From NCBI RefSeq assembly GCF_010974825.1, contig NZ_JAAILA010000003.1, positions 248,001 through 312,000 on the forward strand: a DNA stretch of 64,000 nucleotides, given 5' to 3'. The notes beneath the pieces were generated by a model, which did no database searches, was not told where the DNA came from, and saw only the letters and a list, made by a program, of their open reading frames with translations. This stretch comes from Aeromonas rivipollensis (GTDB lineage: Bacteria; Pseudomonadota; Gammaproteobacteria; Enterobacterales; Aeromonadaceae). Shown here piece after piece: positions 27,625-38,790 of the stretch; the stretch's first letter is position 1; every line of letters starts with the position of its first letter. Position numbers and translations under genes: made by a program.

Positions 27625-28988
27625 CACTCCACCTTGTACTTGAGCAGGTAGGAGGCGACAAAGGCGGCACCGAAGGCGATCACCAGTCCGATGACGTAGT
27701 GGATGAGGCTCATGGGCTGGACTATTGCCATGCCCGGAATGCCGGTCAGGCCCACCGCCGTCATCCCCACCTTGGCCGCCACCACGTAGGCGCCGCCGCA
27801 GGCACCGCCGAACAGACCGGCCAGGAAGGGTTTGATGTAGCGCAGGTTGACCCCGAAGATGGCGGCCTCGGTGATGCCGAGCAGGCAGGACATGGCGGCC
27901 GGCACGGTAATCGCCTTGATCTTCACATCCCGGGTCTTGAAGTAGACCGCCAGGCAGGCGCCGCCCTGGGCCACGTTGGCCATGGCCCAGATGGGCAGCA
28001 GGAAGTTGACGCCTATGGCCGGGTTGGTGAGCAGCCCCGCCTCTATGGCGTGGAAGCTGTGATGGATGCCGGTGATGACGATAAGCGAGTAGGTGCCGCC
28101 GAACACCAGCCCCGCCAGCCAGCCCGCCTGCTCATAGAGGGCGCTCAGACCAAAGGAGATGCCATCCCCCAGCACCCGACCCGCCGGGCCGATAAAGAGC
28201 AGCGCCACGAAGCCGGTGATGATGACGGTCAAGAAGGGGGTGAGGATAAGATCCAGGGCGTCAGGGATGCGCTTGCGCAGCTGTTTCTCCAGATGGGACA
28301 TGAACCAGACCGCCAGCAGCACCGGGAAGACGGTGCCCTGATAGCCGATCATGGCCACATCCAGACCGAAGAAGTCCATGGTCTTGAACCCCCCCGCCAC
28401 GCCCCAGGCGTTGGTCAGCGCCGGGTGGGTGAGGATGCCGCCAAGGGTCGCCCCCAGATAGGGGTTGCCGCCAAATTCGCGCGCCGCGGTAAAGCCAATC
28501 AGGATCGGCAGTATGATAAAGGCTGCCGAGCTGAACATGTCGAGCATGACGAAGAGGGCGCTGTCGGCGTTGACCCAGCCGTAGGTGCGCACCATGCCGA
28601 GCAGCCCCATCAGCAGGCCGGAGGCGACGATTGCCGGGATGATGGGGACGAAGATGTTGGAGAGGGTCCGCGCCAGGCGCTGGGCCACATTGAGCTTGGC
28701 CGTCGCCATGTCGGTCAGCTCCGCCTTGCTGGCGGTGCCGGTCCCGGTAATAGCCACGAACTCGGCATAGACCTTGTTGACCAGGCCGGTGCCGAAGATC
28801 ACCTGGATCTGGCCGGCGTTGCTGAAGCACCCCTTGACCCCGTCCAGCTTGTCGATGGCGGCCTTGTTCACCTTGCTGTCGTCCGCCAGCACCAGCCGCA
28901 GCCGAGTGGCGCAGTGAGCGGCGCTGACGATGTTCTCCTTGCCCCCGAGCAGGGGCACCAGATCCTTGGCTATCGCACTGATATTCAT
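27624..28988 (-). CDS. scrA: Sucrose PTS permease EIIBC
   Basis: The 454-residue inner-membrane protein imports sucrose and phosphorylates it at glucose C6. The N-terminal EIIB domain has the phosphorylated Cys in AAHCATRLRL; the EIIC domain follows with about ten helices and GIHHSFHAIEAGL. There is no EIIA domain, so the phosphate must come from the glucose EIIA (Crr), as for the enteric ScrA. The start is placed at MNISAIAKDL with AGAGGAAG upstream; the open frame extends 39 codons further without support. Confidence 0.94.
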   Translation of the reverse strand: MNISAIAKDLVPLLGGKENIVSAAHCATRLRLVLADDSKVNKAAIDKLDGVKGCFSNAGQIQVIFGTGLVNKVYAEFVAITGTGTASKAELTDMATAKLNVAQRLARTLSNIFVPIIPAIVASGLLMGLLGMVRTYGWVNADSALFVMLDMFSSAAFIILPILIGFTAAREFGGNPYLGATLGGILTHPALTNAWGVAGGFKTMDFFGLDVAMIGYQGTVFPVLLAVWFMSHLEKQLRKRIPDALDLILTPFLTVIITGFVALLFIGPAGRVLGDGISFGLSALYEQAGWLAGLVFGGTYSLIVITGIHHSFHAIEAGLLTNPAIGVNFLLPIWAMANVAQGGACLAVYFKTRDVKIKAITVPAAMSCLLGITEAAIFGVNLRYIKPFLAGLFGGACGGAYVVAAKVGMTAVGLTGIPGMAIVQPMSLIHYVIGLVIAFGAAFVASYLLKYKVE

Positions 28989-29070
28989 AATCTTCCTCTT
29001 ATGACCCGCCGGCTGGCGGGCCCTTGTCACATGAGAGTAGGGGCTGTTGACCCGGGCTTCTAGCCGCAGA

Positions 29071-30027
29071 TCAACGGCCGCTTGTGCTCGATCGCAAAAA
29101 GGCATCCAGCTGGGGGCGGGTCGGCAGCGCCGTCATGGCCCCCTTGGCGGTGGTGGCGAGCGCCCCGCAGCCGTGGGCCTGAGCCAGGATGGCGGGCAGC
29201 TCGCTCAAGGCAGGCAACTGATCCCCTTCTGCCAGCGCCGCCAGGAGACCGGCGACGAAGGCGTCCCCCGCCCCCGTGGTGTCGAGCGGGGTCACTTTCT
29301 GCCCCACCCACTCCAGCAGCTCGCCACCCAAACGGGCTACCACACCGGCCGCCCCCCGGGTCACCAGCACCAGGGCCGGGCCCGAGAGGGTGGCAAGCCC
29401 AGCGAGCAGATCATCCTCGCCGCTCAGCAGTTGCAGCTCCTCCACCGAGAGCTTGACCACGTCCGCCAGGGCCATGGCCGCGCTTACCTGCGGCAGCATC
29501 TCGGCGGGGTTGCCCCACACCTCGGGGCGCAGGTTGGGGTCGAAGCAGACCCGTCCTCCCGCCTCCCTGATGGCGGCCATGGCTTGCAGGCAACTGCTGC
29601 GCACAGGTTCGTTGGCGAGCGCGATGGAGCAGCTGAGCAGCCACTGACCGGCCTCGAAGCGGGGCAAGTCAGCCGGAGTGAGAAACTGGTCGGCACTGGG
29701 GCGCACCATGAAGGTGAAGCTGCGCTCCCCTTCTTCATCGAGCTCCACCAGCACAGTGGAGGTTCGGTGGGCCGGATCCTGAGTCAGATGACGGATATCG
29801 ACGCCCTCTGCCACCAGGGTATCGGCCATAAAGCGGCCGAAGGGATCCGCGCCGACCCGGCCAATAAAGGCCGATTCACCGCCGAGCCGCGCCACTCCCA
29901 CCGCCACGTTGGCGGGGGCACCGCCCGGACACTTGAGGTAGTGCAGCTCCCCTTCCGGGATAAGATCCACCACCGCATCCCCCATTACCCACACACGATT
30001 CCCCACCTTGCTACTCCACTGCTGCAT
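29071..30027 (-). CDS. scrK: Fructokinase
   Basis: ScrK phosphorylates the fructose released by ScrB to fructose 6-phosphate. The 318-residue protein is a PfkB-family sugar kinase: GGAPANVAVGVARLGG near the N-terminus and the catalytic DTTGAGDAFVAGLL near the C-terminus. The ATG at 30027 is used; an in-frame GTG three codons upstream is possible, and neither has a strong Shine-Dalgarno. It has its own upstream ScrR operator and CRP-like site, so it can be transcribed apart from scrY. Confidence 0.92.
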   Translation of the reverse strand: MQQWSSKVGNRVWVMGDAVVDLIPEGELHYLKCPGGAPANVAVGVARLGGESAFIGRVGADPFGRFMADTLVAEGVDIRHLTQDPAHRTSTVLVELDEEGERSFTFMVRPSADQFLTPADLPRFEAGQWLLSCSIALANEPVRSSCLQAMAAIREAGGRVCFDPNLRPEVWGNPAEMLPQVSAAMALADVVKLSVEELQLLSGEDDLLAGLATLSGPALVLVTRGAAGVVARLGGELLEWVGQKVTPLDTTGAGDAFVAGLLAALAEGDQLPALSELPAILAQAHGCGALATTAKGAMTALPTRPQLDAFLRSSTSGR

Positions 30028-30074
30028 CGGATCCACTGCCAGAGCCGGGCTCTGTTCTCTTGGTCGGCATTATC

Positions 30075-30092
30075 AGCTAAACCGTTTTAGCT
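30075..30092. promoter_or_regulatory. ScrR operator upstream of scrK
   Basis: AGCTAAACCGTTTTAGCT has 7-bp perfect arms around a four-base centre and matches the two operators upstream of scrY. It lies 48 bases before the scrK start, in the scrY-scrK spacer. Confidence 0.85.
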
Positions 30093-30123
30093 AACCAACA
30101 GATCCCGGCGCCGTCTGCCATTT

Positions 30124-30140
30124 TTGTGATCGGGATAACG
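30124..30140 (-). promoter_or_regulatory. CRP-like site upstream of scrK
   Basis: Read on the minus strand the site is CGTTA-N6-TCACA, eight of ten bases of the CRP core TGTGA-N6-TCACA. The same sequence form occurs upstream of scrY, at a nearly equal distance from the operator, which favours a real site. It overlaps the last codons of the spacer just after scrY. Confidence 0.6.
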
Positions 30141-30142
30141 AA

Positions 30143-31645
<1,503 letters not shown>

Positions 31646-31692
31646 TCATCTGCCGCCCGTCCGGGCGCTGTTGTTATGGACGAGCAGAGAAT

Positions 31693-31710
31693 AGCTAAAC
31701 CGCTTTAGCT
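31693..31710. promoter_or_regulatory. ScrR operator proximal to scrY
   Basis: AGCTAAACCGCTTTAGCT is a near-perfect palindrome identical in its arms to the scrK operator. It lies 65 bases upstream of the scrY start. Confidence 0.87.
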
Positions 31711-31723
31711 AACTCAATATGCC

Positions 31724-31741
31724 AGCTAAACCGTTTCAGCC
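31724..31741. promoter_or_regulatory. ScrR operator distal to scrY
   Basis: AGCTAAACCGTTTCAGCC is a third, weaker copy. Its centre is 31 bp from the proximal operator, about three helical turns, so both can be occupied on one face of the DNA. Confidence 0.8.
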
Positions 31742-31743
31742 AC

Positions 31744-31760
31744 TTGTGATCAGAGTAACG
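31744..31760 (-). promoter_or_regulatory. CRP-like site upstream of scrY
   Basis: The minus-strand reading is CGTTA-N6-TCACA, the same form as the site before scrK (14 of 17 bases identical). CRP control of sucrose genes is established in enteric bacteria. Confidence 0.6.
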
Positions 31761-31847
31761 TTTGCACAGGAAAAACCGCCGGGAGTTGTGAGGAGGATCC
31801 CTCATCGGGATCCACTCAATAGGGCGGATCCGGGGCAAATGGCAGGC

Positions 31848-31877
31848 AAAAAGAAAGCCGGCACTGAAGGCCGGCTT
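31848..31877 (-). terminator. Terminator of dnaJ
   Basis: On the minus strand AAGCCGGC/GCCGGCTT pair around a seven-base loop and lead into TTCTTTTT. Confidence 0.85.
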
Positions 31878-31895
31878 GGGTCACGCGGGTAGCGA

Positions 31896-33023
31896 TTACT
31901 TGGTCAGATCGTCGAAGAAGCGTTTCACCCCTTCGAAGAAGCCTTCGGATTTCGGCTTGTGGGTCTTGGCGGCGGCACCGCTGAAGGACTCGTCCAGCTG
32001 GCGCAGCAGATCTTTCTGGGTCTCGGTCAGCTTGACCGGGGTCTCGATCACCACCTTGCACATCAGATCCCCCACCTGGCCGGAGCGCACGGACTTGACC
32101 CCCTTGCCCCGCAGGCGGAACAGCTTGCCGGTCTGGGTTTCCGCCGTGACCTTGAGCTTGACCCGGCCATCCAGGGTCGGCACTTCGATCTCGCCGCCGA
32201 GCGCTGCCGTGGTGAAGCTGATGGGCACCTCGCAGTAGAGATCGTTGCCGTCACGGACGAAGATCTCGTGCTCCTTGACGTGCACCTGTACATAGAGGTC
32301 CCCAGCTGGTGCGCCGGCCTCCCCCGCTTCCCCTTCGCCGGAGAGACGGATGCGATCGCCGGTATCGACGCCCGCCGGGATCTTCACCGACAAGGTCTTG
32401 GTCTTCTGGTAGCGCCCTTCCCCATGGCACTTGCGGCACGGATCCTTGATGATCTTGCCGCGACCGTGACAGTGGGGGCAGGCCTGTTGCACCGCGAAGA
32501 AGCCCTGGCGCATCTGCACCTGACCGGAGCCGTGGCAGGTCGGGCAGGTATGGGCCTGGCTGCCGGTGTGGGCACCGGACCCGTTGCAGACCTCGCAATG
32601 GACCTGGGTCGGGATCTTGATCTCCTTGGAGACCCCGCGCACCGCCTCTTCCAGGGTCAGCTCCATGTTGTAGCGCAGGTCGGAGCCACGGGCCGGGCCG
32701 CGACGACCACCGCCACGACCACCGAAGATGTCACCAAACACATCACCGAAGATGTCACCGAAATCGGCACCACCGCCGTGGCCGCCGCCCTGGCTCTGAT
32801 CCACGCCGGCATGACCGTATTGGTCATAGCGGGCACGCAGGTTCTCGTCGGTCAGGACCTCGTAGGCTTCCTTGACCTCTTTGAACTTCTCTTCCGATGC
32901 GGCATCACCCTGATTGCGATCCGGGTGATACTTCATCGCCAGACGCTTGTACGCCTTCTTGATCTCGCGCTCGTCGGCACCTTTCGATACCCCGAGCACT
33001 TCGTAGAAATCGCGCTTCGACAT
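31896..33023 (-). CDS. dnaJ: Chaperone DnaJ (Hsp40)
   Basis: DnaJ delivers unfolded clients to DnaK and stimulates its ATPase. The 375-residue protein has the J domain (KYHPDRN with the HPD triad), a Gly/Phe-rich linker ([18 protein letters not shown]), four zinc-finger CxxCxGxG motifs ([32 protein letters not shown]) and the C-terminal client-binding domains. The second ATG, at 33023, has the better distance from the Shine-Dalgarno AGG and gives MSKRDFYEV; the alternative at 33029 adds two residues. It lies downstream of dnaK, separated by a hairpin-rich 250-base spacer. Confidence 0.97.
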   Translation of the reverse strand: MSKRDFYEVLGVSKGADEREIKKAYKRLAMKYHPDRNQGDAASEEKFKEVKEAYEVLTDENLRARYDQYGHAGVDQSQGGGHGGGADFGDIFGDVFGDIFGGRGGGRRGPARGSDLRYNMELTLEEAVRGVSKEIKIPTQVHCEVCNGSGAHTGSQAHTCPTCHGSGQVQMRQGFFAVQQACPHCHGRGKIIKDPCRKCHGEGRYQKTKTLSVKIPAGVDTGDRIRLSGEGEAGEAGAPAGDLYVQVHVKEHEIFVRDGNDLYCEVPISFTTAALGGEIEVPTLDGRVKLKVTAETQTGKLFRLRGKGVKSVRSGQVGDLMCKVVIETPVKLTETQKDLLRQLDESFSGAAAKTHKPKSEGFFEGVKRFFDDLTK

Positions 33024-33055
33024 ACTCATCCTGTTCTACTTAAGCCGTTATGCAG

Positions 33056-33081
33056 ACGGGCGTTGGTTACCCAACGCCCGT
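33056..33081 (-). other. Hairpin upstream of dnaJ
   Basis: ACGGGCGTTGG (33056-33066) and CCAACGCCCGT (33071-33081) form a perfect 11-bp stem with a four-base loop in the dnaK-dnaJ spacer, 33 bases before the dnaJ start. There is no T-run, so it is more likely an mRNA structure than a terminator. Confidence 0.6.
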
Positions 33082-33240
33082 AAATTCATTGACGAATCTG
33101 CTCACTCTCTTACTACGAAGCCGTGATCAAGGCTCATGTGCTGCTCGGAATCCTCATGTATTCACATACACTCCGGTTCCTGCGCTGCTCTTTACCTTGC
33201 TGACGGCCTCTCGCGACAGACCGCGAACAGATTCTGAGCC

Positions 33241-33266
33241 GATGGGCAGAGTCTGCTCTGCCCATC
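33241..33266 (-). other. Hairpin just after dnaK
   Basis: GATGGGCAGAG and CTCTGCCCATC pair perfectly (11 bp, four-base loop) ten bases after the dnaK stop. No T-run follows on the minus strand, so it probably attenuates or stabilises rather than terminates, lowering dnaJ expression relative to dnaK. Confidence 0.6.
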
Positions 33267-33276
33267 TGGGTTGGGC

Positions 33277-35208
33277 TTATTTCTTGTCGTCTTTCACTTC
33301 TTCGAACTCGGCGTCGACCACGTCGTCGTCAGCCTTGGCGGAAGAAGAGGAGTGACCGGCCTCGGCACCGGCACCGGCGCCTTGCGCCTGAGCCTGCTGC
33401 TGGGCAATCTCCATCAGCTTCTGGGACGCTTCCATCAGGGCCTGTTGCTTGGCTTCGATGGCAGCCTTGTCGTCACCCTTGATGACGGCTTCCAGCTCGG
33501 ACAGTGCAGTCTCGATCTTGGTCTTGTCGTCGGCAGGCAGGGCGTCACCGGCTTCGGTCACCTGCTTGCGGACCGAGTGGACCAGACCGTCAGCCTGGTT
33601 GCGGGTCTGCACCAGCTCTTCGAACTTCTTGTCTTCCGCCGCGTTGGCTTCGGCTTCGCGTACCATGCGCTCGATCTCGTCATCAGACAGACCAGAGGAG
33701 GCCTGGATGGTGATCTTCTGCTCCTTGTTGGTCTCCTTGTCTTTCGCGGAGACGTGCAGGATACCGTTGGCGTCGATGTCGAAGGTCACTTCGATCTGCG
33801 GCAGACCACGCGGTGCCGGACGGATACCCTCCAGGTTGAACTGGCCTAGGGACTTGTTGTCGCTGGCACGCTTGCGCTCACCCTGCAGCACGTGAATGGT
33901 CACGGCAGACTGGTTGTCTTCGGCAGTGGAGAACACCTGGGACTTCTTGGTCGGGATGGTGGTGTTCTTCTCGATCAGCGCAGTCATCACGCTGCCCATG
34001 GTTTCGATACCCAGAGAGAGCGGGGTCACGTCCAGCAGCAGTACGTCGGTCTTGTCACCGGACAGTACGGCACCCTGGATGGCAGCACCCATGGCCACGG
34101 CTTCGTCCGGGTTGACGTCTTTACGCGGCTCTTTGCCAAAGAAGTCGGCAACGGTCTTCTGAACCAGCGGCATACGGGTCTGACCACCCACCAGGATGAC
34201 GTCGTCGATCTCGCCAACCGCCAGACCGGAGTCTTTCAGGGCGACACGAACCGGCTCCAGGGAGTCTTTCACCATGTCTTCCACCAGGGATTCCAGCTTG
34301 GCGCGGGTCACCTTGATGTTCATGTGCTTCGGACCTGTGGCATCTGCGGTGATGTACGGCAGGTTGACGTCGGTCTGCTGGGCGGAAGAGAGCTCGATCT
34401 TGGCTTTCTCGGCGGCATCTTTCAGACGCTGCAGAGCCAGCTGGTCGTTGCGCAGATCGATGCCCTGCTCACGCTTGAACTCGTCTACCAGGTAGTTGAT
34501 GACGCGGTTGTCGAAGTCTTCACCACCCAGGTGGGTGTTACCGTTGGTCGCCAGTACTTCGAAGGTGGTTTCACCTTCCACTTCGTCGATCTCGATGATG
34601 GAGATGTCGAAGGTACCGCCGCCCAGGTCATAGACGGCAACCTTGCGCTCGCCCTTGACCTTGTTCACGCCATAGGCGAAGGCCGCAGCAGTCGGTTCGT
34701 TGATGATGCGTTTTACATCCAGACCGGCGATGCGACCGGCATCCTTGGTGGCCTGACGCTGGGCGTCGTTGAAGTAGGCCGGTACTGTGATGACCGCTTC
34801 GGTCACCGGCTCGCCCAGGTAATCCTCGGCGGTCTTCTTCATCTTCTTCAGCACTTCGGCAGAGATCTGCGGCGGTGCCATTTTCTTGCCTTTGACTTCT
34901 ACCCAGGCGTCACCGTTGTCAGCCTTGGCGATGGCGTACGGCATGATCTTCAGATCGCGCTGTACTTCTTCATCTTCGAAACGACGGCCAATCAGACGCT
35001 TGATAGCGAACAGCGTGTTCTTCGGGTTGGTGATGGCTTGGCGCTTGGCCGGCTGACCAACCAGGATTTCGCCGTCATCGGCATAGGCAATGATGGACGG
35101 AGTAGTACGGTCGCCTTCCGCGTTCTCGATCACGCGAGCATGGTCGCCATCCAGAATAGCAACGCAGGAGTTGGTAGTACCCAGGTCAATACCGATGATT
35201 TTACCCAT
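33277..35208 (-). CDS. dnaK: Chaperone DnaK (Hsp70)
   Basis: DnaK is the ATP-driven Hsp70 that binds hydrophobic segments of unfolded proteins. The 643-residue product starts [17 protein letters not shown] and has the nucleotide-binding domain, the linker and substrate domain ([12 protein letters not shown]) and the acidic C-terminal tail ([13 protein letters not shown]) that ends with the conserved EEV-type motif. The open frame runs upstream to 35304 but the recognised N-terminus begins at 35208, preceded by GGAG. A sigma-32 promoter lies about 65 bases upstream. Codon usage is strongly biased toward preferred codons, as expected for an abundant protein. Confidence 0.98.
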   Translation of the reverse strand: MGKIIGIDLGTTNSCVAILDGDHARVIENAEGDRTTPSIIAYADDGEILVGQPAKRQAITNPKNTLFAIKRLIGRRFEDEEVQRDLKIMPYAIAKADNGDAWVEVKGKKMAPPQISAEVLKKMKKTAEDYLGEPVTEAVITVPAYFNDAQRQATKDAGRIAGLDVKRIINEPTAAAFAYGVNKVKGERKVAVYDLGGGTFDISIIEIDEVEGETTFEVLATNGNTHLGGEDFDNRVINYLVDEFKREQGIDLRNDQLALQRLKDAAEKAKIELSSAQQTDVNLPYITADATGPKHMNIKVTRAKLESLVEDMVKDSLEPVRVALKDSGLAVGEIDDVILVGGQTRMPLVQKTVADFFGKEPRKDVNPDEAVAMGAAIQGAVLSGDKTDVLLLDVTPLSLGIETMGSVMTALIEKNTTIPTKKSQVFSTAEDNQSAVTIHVLQGERKRASDNKSLGQFNLEGIRPAPRGLPQIEVTFDIDANGILHVSAKDKETNKEQKITIQASSGLSDDEIERMVREAEANAAEDKKFEELVQTRNQADGLVHSVRKQVTEAGDALPADDKTKIETALSELEAVIKGDDKAAIEAKQQALMEASQKLMEIAQQQAQAQGAGAGAEAGHSSSSAKADDDVVDAEFEEVKDDKK

Positions 35209-35272
35209 TTGACGAATCTCCAAATACTTTGAATAAACTGGCGAGGGGCTCGCCTTAAATACGTTAACGGCT

Positions 35273-35301
35273 AGGTGGGGCCTGCCACTGTGGCTTTCAA
35301 G
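35273..35301 (-). promoter_or_regulatory. Sigma-32 heat-shock promoter of dnaK
   Basis: On the minus strand CTTGAAA is followed after 14 bases by CCCCACCT, close to the sigma-32 consensus CTTGAAA / CCCCATnT. Confidence 0.88.
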
Positions 35302-35500
35302 CACCCGACATCAAATTCTTTCCGTGTCACCTAAGTTTCCATGCCACTGAAATCAGATGCCGCCGTGGCCTTGCCACCTATATGGGGTCTCGAGCCGACG
35401 CTTCAAGCCCTGACCTTAAAAAACCGCGCATTCTTGCCCCTTGGGCGCAAGAGTGCTTGCCAAATGGCGCCAGAAAATACACTGATGGCGCCGCTACCAA

Positions 35501-35525
35501 TAAAAAGCCCGCCGAGCGGCGGGCT
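35501..35525 (-). terminator. Terminator of grpE
   Basis: On the minus strand GCCCGCC and GGCGGGC pair around GCTC and are followed by TTTTTA. Confidence 0.88.
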
Positions 35526-35542
35526 CAGCACAGCGACGGGAC

Positions 35543-36118
35543 TCAGGCCGGGGCCTTGGAGACCATCACCATGGCCGGACGGATCACCCGACCGTTGAGT
35601 TCATAGCCCTTCTGCATCACGGCGATGACGGTGTTCGCTGCCACTTCGGCATTGTCGATCATGCTGATCGCCTGATGGGCGTTGGGATCGAACGGCTGGT
35701 TCAGCGGATCCAGCGGGAGCAGGCCAAACTTGGCTACCGAGCTCTGCATGGATTTGAGGGTCAGCTCGACCCCTTCGATCATCGGCTTGAGCGCCTCATT
35801 TTCCTTGTCGGCCAGCTCGATGGCACGCTCCAGGTTGTCCAGCACCGGCAGCAGCTCGCCGGCGAACTTCTCCAGCGCGAACTTGTGGGCCTTCTCCACG
35901 TCCTGAGCGGCGCGGCGACGCAGGTTTTCCATCTCGGCGACGGCACGCACGGCGCGCTCACGCTCTTCCAGGGAGGCCTGCTGGGCTGCCTCCAACTGGG
36001 CCTCCAGCTCGGCAATGCGGGCCTGCTCGGCTGTCACTTCACTGTCTACATCGGTCGGCTCGACTGGCTGGGCTTCCACTTGCTCCATCGCTTCAACCTT
36101 TTGTTCTTCGTGGCTCAT
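35543..36118 (-). CDS. grpE: Nucleotide exchange factor GrpE
   Basis: GrpE releases ADP from DnaK and resets the chaperone cycle. The 191-residue protein has an acidic N-terminal tail, a long coiled coil (about 30-85, ELEAQLEAAQQASLEERERAVRAVAEMENLRRR) and the C-terminal beta domain with GYELNGRVIRPAMVMVS. GGAG lies eight bases upstream of the ATG. It is transcribed in the same direction as dnaK, but has its own sigma-32 promoter and terminator. Confidence 0.96.
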   Translation of the reverse strand: MSHEEQKVEAMEQVEAQPVEPTDVDSEVTAEQARIAELEAQLEAAQQASLEERERAVRAVAEMENLRRRAAQDVEKAHKFALEKFAGELLPVLDNLERAIELADKENEALKPMIEGVELTLKSMQSSVAKFGLLPLDPLNQPFDPNAHQAISMIDNAEVAANTVIAVMQKGYELNGRVIRPAMVMVSKAPA

Positions 36119-36207
36119 GACATCTCCAATATTCAGGGGTTACTTACGAGGGGTTGCTGACGTTCAGGTAAGCGACACGCGTCAACGGACCCTGTGTTGG
36201 CGCTATT

Positions 36208-36233
36208 ATGGGGACGCAGCCCCGTCTTTCAAG
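36208..36233 (-). promoter_or_regulatory. Sigma-32 heat-shock promoter of grpE
   Basis: CTTGAAA, 13 bases, then CCCCATAAT on the minus strand: a near-perfect match to the sigma-32 consensus, about 90 bases upstream of the grpE start. Confidence 0.92.
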
Positions 36234-36382
36234 GGGAAAAGGGCATATCAGGCGCAATGCCTCTCGCCAGCCGGCCAGCTTGCCGCTTTTCGGGGCCGAT
36301 TGCGCCAAGGGCCATGGAGACAGACAAATCCCCGGCAAAGCGCGGTATACTCCCCGCAAGACTTCCCCAGACCCGATAACCT

Positions 36383-37267
36383 ATGGATTCTCCGTTCAAA
36401 ACCGTTGCCCTCATCGGCAAGCCCCATCATGAAGGGGCCAACCAGACCCTCAGCGGCCTGCATCAATACCTGAGTACCCGCGGTTTTCGGGTGCTGCTGG
36501 AGAGCCGGGTCGCCCAGACCTTAGGGCTCTTGGGTGACAACGTGATGGATCTGGTGCAGCTCGGTGAGCAGGCGGATCTGGCCATAGTGGTCGGCGGTGA
36601 CGGCAACATGCTGGGGGCGGCCCGGGTGCTGTCCCGGTTCGATGTGGCTGTGATAGGGGTGAACCGGGGCAACCTCGGCTTCCTGACCGATCTCTCCCCC
36701 CAGGATTACCTGCTGCCCCTGGAGCAGGTGCTCTCCGGCCACTTCAAGAGCGAGCACCGCTTCCTGCTGGAGGCCGCCGTCTATCGCCACGGCGAGCGCA
36801 AGTCGAGCAACCTGGCGGTCAACGAGGCGGTGCTGCACCCGGGCAAGATAGCCCACATGATAGAGTTCGAGGTCTATATCGATGGCAGCTTCATGTACAG
36901 CCAGCGCTCGGACGGCATCATAGTGGCCACCCCCACCGGCTCCACCGCCTACTCCCTGTCGGCGGGGGGCGCCATCCTCACCCCCAAGCTCAACGCCATC
37001 ACGCTGGTGCCCATGTTCCCGCACACCCTGAGCAGCCGCCCCATAGTGCTGGATGCGGACAGCGAGGTACGGCTGCTGGTCTCCCCCGACAATCAGGACG
37101 ACGCCATGCAGGTGAGCTGCGACGGCCAGGTGACCCTGGCGGTCCACCCGGGGGACGAGATCCTCATCAAGAAGAGCCAACACAAGCTGCATCTGGTGCA
37201 CCCGCTGGATTACAGCTACTTCCACGTGCTGCGCAACAAGCTCGGCTGGGGTAGCAAGCTGTTCTAG
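36383..37267 (+). CDS. nadK: NAD kinase
   Basis: NadK makes NADP from NAD and ATP (or polyphosphate). The 294-residue enzyme has the GGDGN motif at residues 71-75 and the second motif [14 protein letters not shown], with full-length agreement to the E. coli enzyme (292 residues). It is divergent from grpE, the arrangement also seen in E. coli, where nadK lies between grpE and recN. Here a diguanylate cyclase gene is inserted, on the opposite strand, between nadK and recN. Confidence 0.97.
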   Translation: MDSPFKTVALIGKPHHEGANQTLSGLHQYLSTRGFRVLLESRVAQTLGLLGDNVMDLVQLGEQADLAIVVGGDGNMLGAARVLSRFDVAVIGVNRGNLGFLTDLSPQDYLLPLEQVLSGHFKSEHRFLLEAAVYRHGERKSSNLAVNEAVLHPGKIAHMIEFEVYIDGSFMYSQRSDGIIVATPTGSTAYSLSAGGAILTPKLNAITLVPMFPHTLSSRPIVLDADSEVRLLVSPDNQDDAMQVSCDGQVTLAVHPGDEILIKKSQHKLHLVHPLDYSYFHVLRNKLGWGSKLF

Positions 37268-37306
37268 CCAGCGGGCCCGGGCCGCAACAAGGCTGGCGGC
37301 GAGAGC

Positions 37307-38467
37307 CTAGCCCTCGCCGCCCTCAACCAGCCGAAGCGGTCCGGGTTCGAGCTGCAGAAGCACGCCATTTCGCCCCGCCGCCTTGACCCTGTACATGGCC
37401 TCGTCGGCCTTCGTCAGCAAGTGCGCCAACCCTGTATCAGCACAGGCGCAGACGCCCCCCACACTGACAGTCACCCCCTCGCACGGCGGGCAGGCCCCCT
37501 GACGGGAGCCCGTCTCTATCTGGCGGCGGATCCGGTCGCAGATGTCATGGGCCATCTGGCCGTTCACCCCTCCCATGATGATGGCGAACTCCTCGCCACC
37601 TATGCGCCCCACCAGATCATCCTTGCGCGCCTCGGCCACCAGCACCCTGGCCACGAACCGGATCACCTCATCACCACAGCCGTGACCAAATCTGTCATTG
37701 ACGCTCTTGAAGTGGTCTATGTCGAGCACCACCACGCAGCGCATCTGCCCCGGCCGCGCCCGCTCCCCCTGTCTGAACAGGCCCCGCCGGTTGAGCACCC
37801 CGGTGAGGGGATCCCGCTCCGAGAGGGCCAGCAGCGCCTGCTCCGCCTCCACGTAGGCCACCAGGGGCAGCAGCAATACCGAGCCTATGGTCAGCACCAT
37901 GTGCATGAAGAAGATGCCATCGAGCAGCCAGTCTCCGTTACCCATGGGACTATCAGGCCCCAGCAAGAGCAGCAACCCCTGGCTCAGCAATATGGTGAAA
38001 TGCAGCAGGTAGATGACGGCGACGGCATGAAGTACCCGCTTCTGGTGGCGGCTGAGGGAGACGATGAGACAAGCACACCAGAGGTAGACCACAGACTCCA
38101 TCAGGGCCAGCACTATGCGCACCTCGAAATGGCTCGACAACCCCAGATAGGCAAGCAGCAGCAGGGCAGCCCCTCCCCACAGGGTGCGGGGGCGCCATGA
38201 CAGGCCGTAGAGGGCATAAAAGCCGGCCAGCAACAGCAATATGCTCATGAGGGAGACCAGGCCACCGACCCTGATCCCCAGGGCCGGATGGCCACTCCCT
38301 ATCCCCAGACTGAGCAGCAAGATGGAGAGGGAGAAGAGGAAGGCAGACAGGGACCAGAACAGGAAGTTGCGCCGACCAGGCTTCAAGAAGTGGATGAACA
38401 ACATGAGCAATGCCGACATCAGATTGATTGCCAGGGAGATCAACAGCAGGGTCGGGGTGTGGATCAT
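37307..38467 (-). CDS. Membrane-bound diguanylate cyclase (GGDEF)
   Basis: The 386-residue protein has about seven transmembrane helices in the first 215 residues and a cytoplasmic GGDEF domain with DPLTGVLNRRGLF, DIDHFKSVNDRFGH and the active-site GGEEF. An inhibitory I-site RKDD lies five residues before GGEEF, so product inhibition by c-di-GMP is expected. The membrane part is of unknown ligand specificity. It is encoded opposite to nadK and recN and appears to be a lone gene. Confidence 0.9.
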   Translation of the reverse strand: MIHTPTLLLISLAINLMSALLMLFIHFLKPGRRNFLFWSLSAFLFSLSILLLSLGIGSGHPALGIRVGGLVSLMSILLLLAGFYALYGLSWRPRTLWGGAALLLLAYLGLSSHFEVRIVLALMESVVYLWCACLIVSLSRHQKRVLHAVAVIYLLHFTILLSQGLLLLLGPDSPMGNGDWLLDGIFFMHMVLTIGSVLLLPLVAYVEAEQALLALSERDPLTGVLNRRGLFRQGERARPGQMRCVVVLDIDHFKSVNDRFGHGCGDEVIRFVARVLVAEARKDDLVGRIGGEEFAIIMGGVNGQMAHDICDRIRRQIETGSRQGACPPCEGVTVSVGGVCACADTGLAHLLTKADEAMYRVKAAGRNGVLLQLEPGPLRLVEGGEG

Positions 38468-38725
38468 CTAGACGCATCCTTGGTGAAGAGCATGGTGGCC
38501 TGCCCGCTGAACCTGAGCCAAGCCTGTCTCGAGTGTGTCTCAGCCACCCCGACTCCACAAGTTCACTGCCTCGACAAGACCTCAAAAAGGTGAACGAATA
38601 CAGTCTGATCGCGCGCCTGCCCTCCAGGGACACATCACCCATGGGATGCCATGACGGCCAGTTGTGACCCCTCGCACAGCCCCTCATCCCCTTGCCCGGC
38701 AAAAAATCCCGCCCCGCACACTTTA

Positions 38726-38763
38726 CTGTATATAAGACCAGTATATACTGGATACATACACAG
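38726..38763 (+). promoter_or_regulatory. Two LexA boxes in the recN promoter
   Basis: CTGTATATAAGACCAG (38726-38741) and CTGGATACATACACAG (38748-38763) both fit CTG-N10-CAG and are 22 bp apart. They lie just upstream of recN, an SOS gene with multiple LexA boxes in E. coli too. The rest of the 323-base space (38468-38725), between the start of the cyclase gene and recN, shows no gene. Confidence 0.88.
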
Positions 38764-38790
38764 TAATGTTGACCCATACAGGATGAGACC

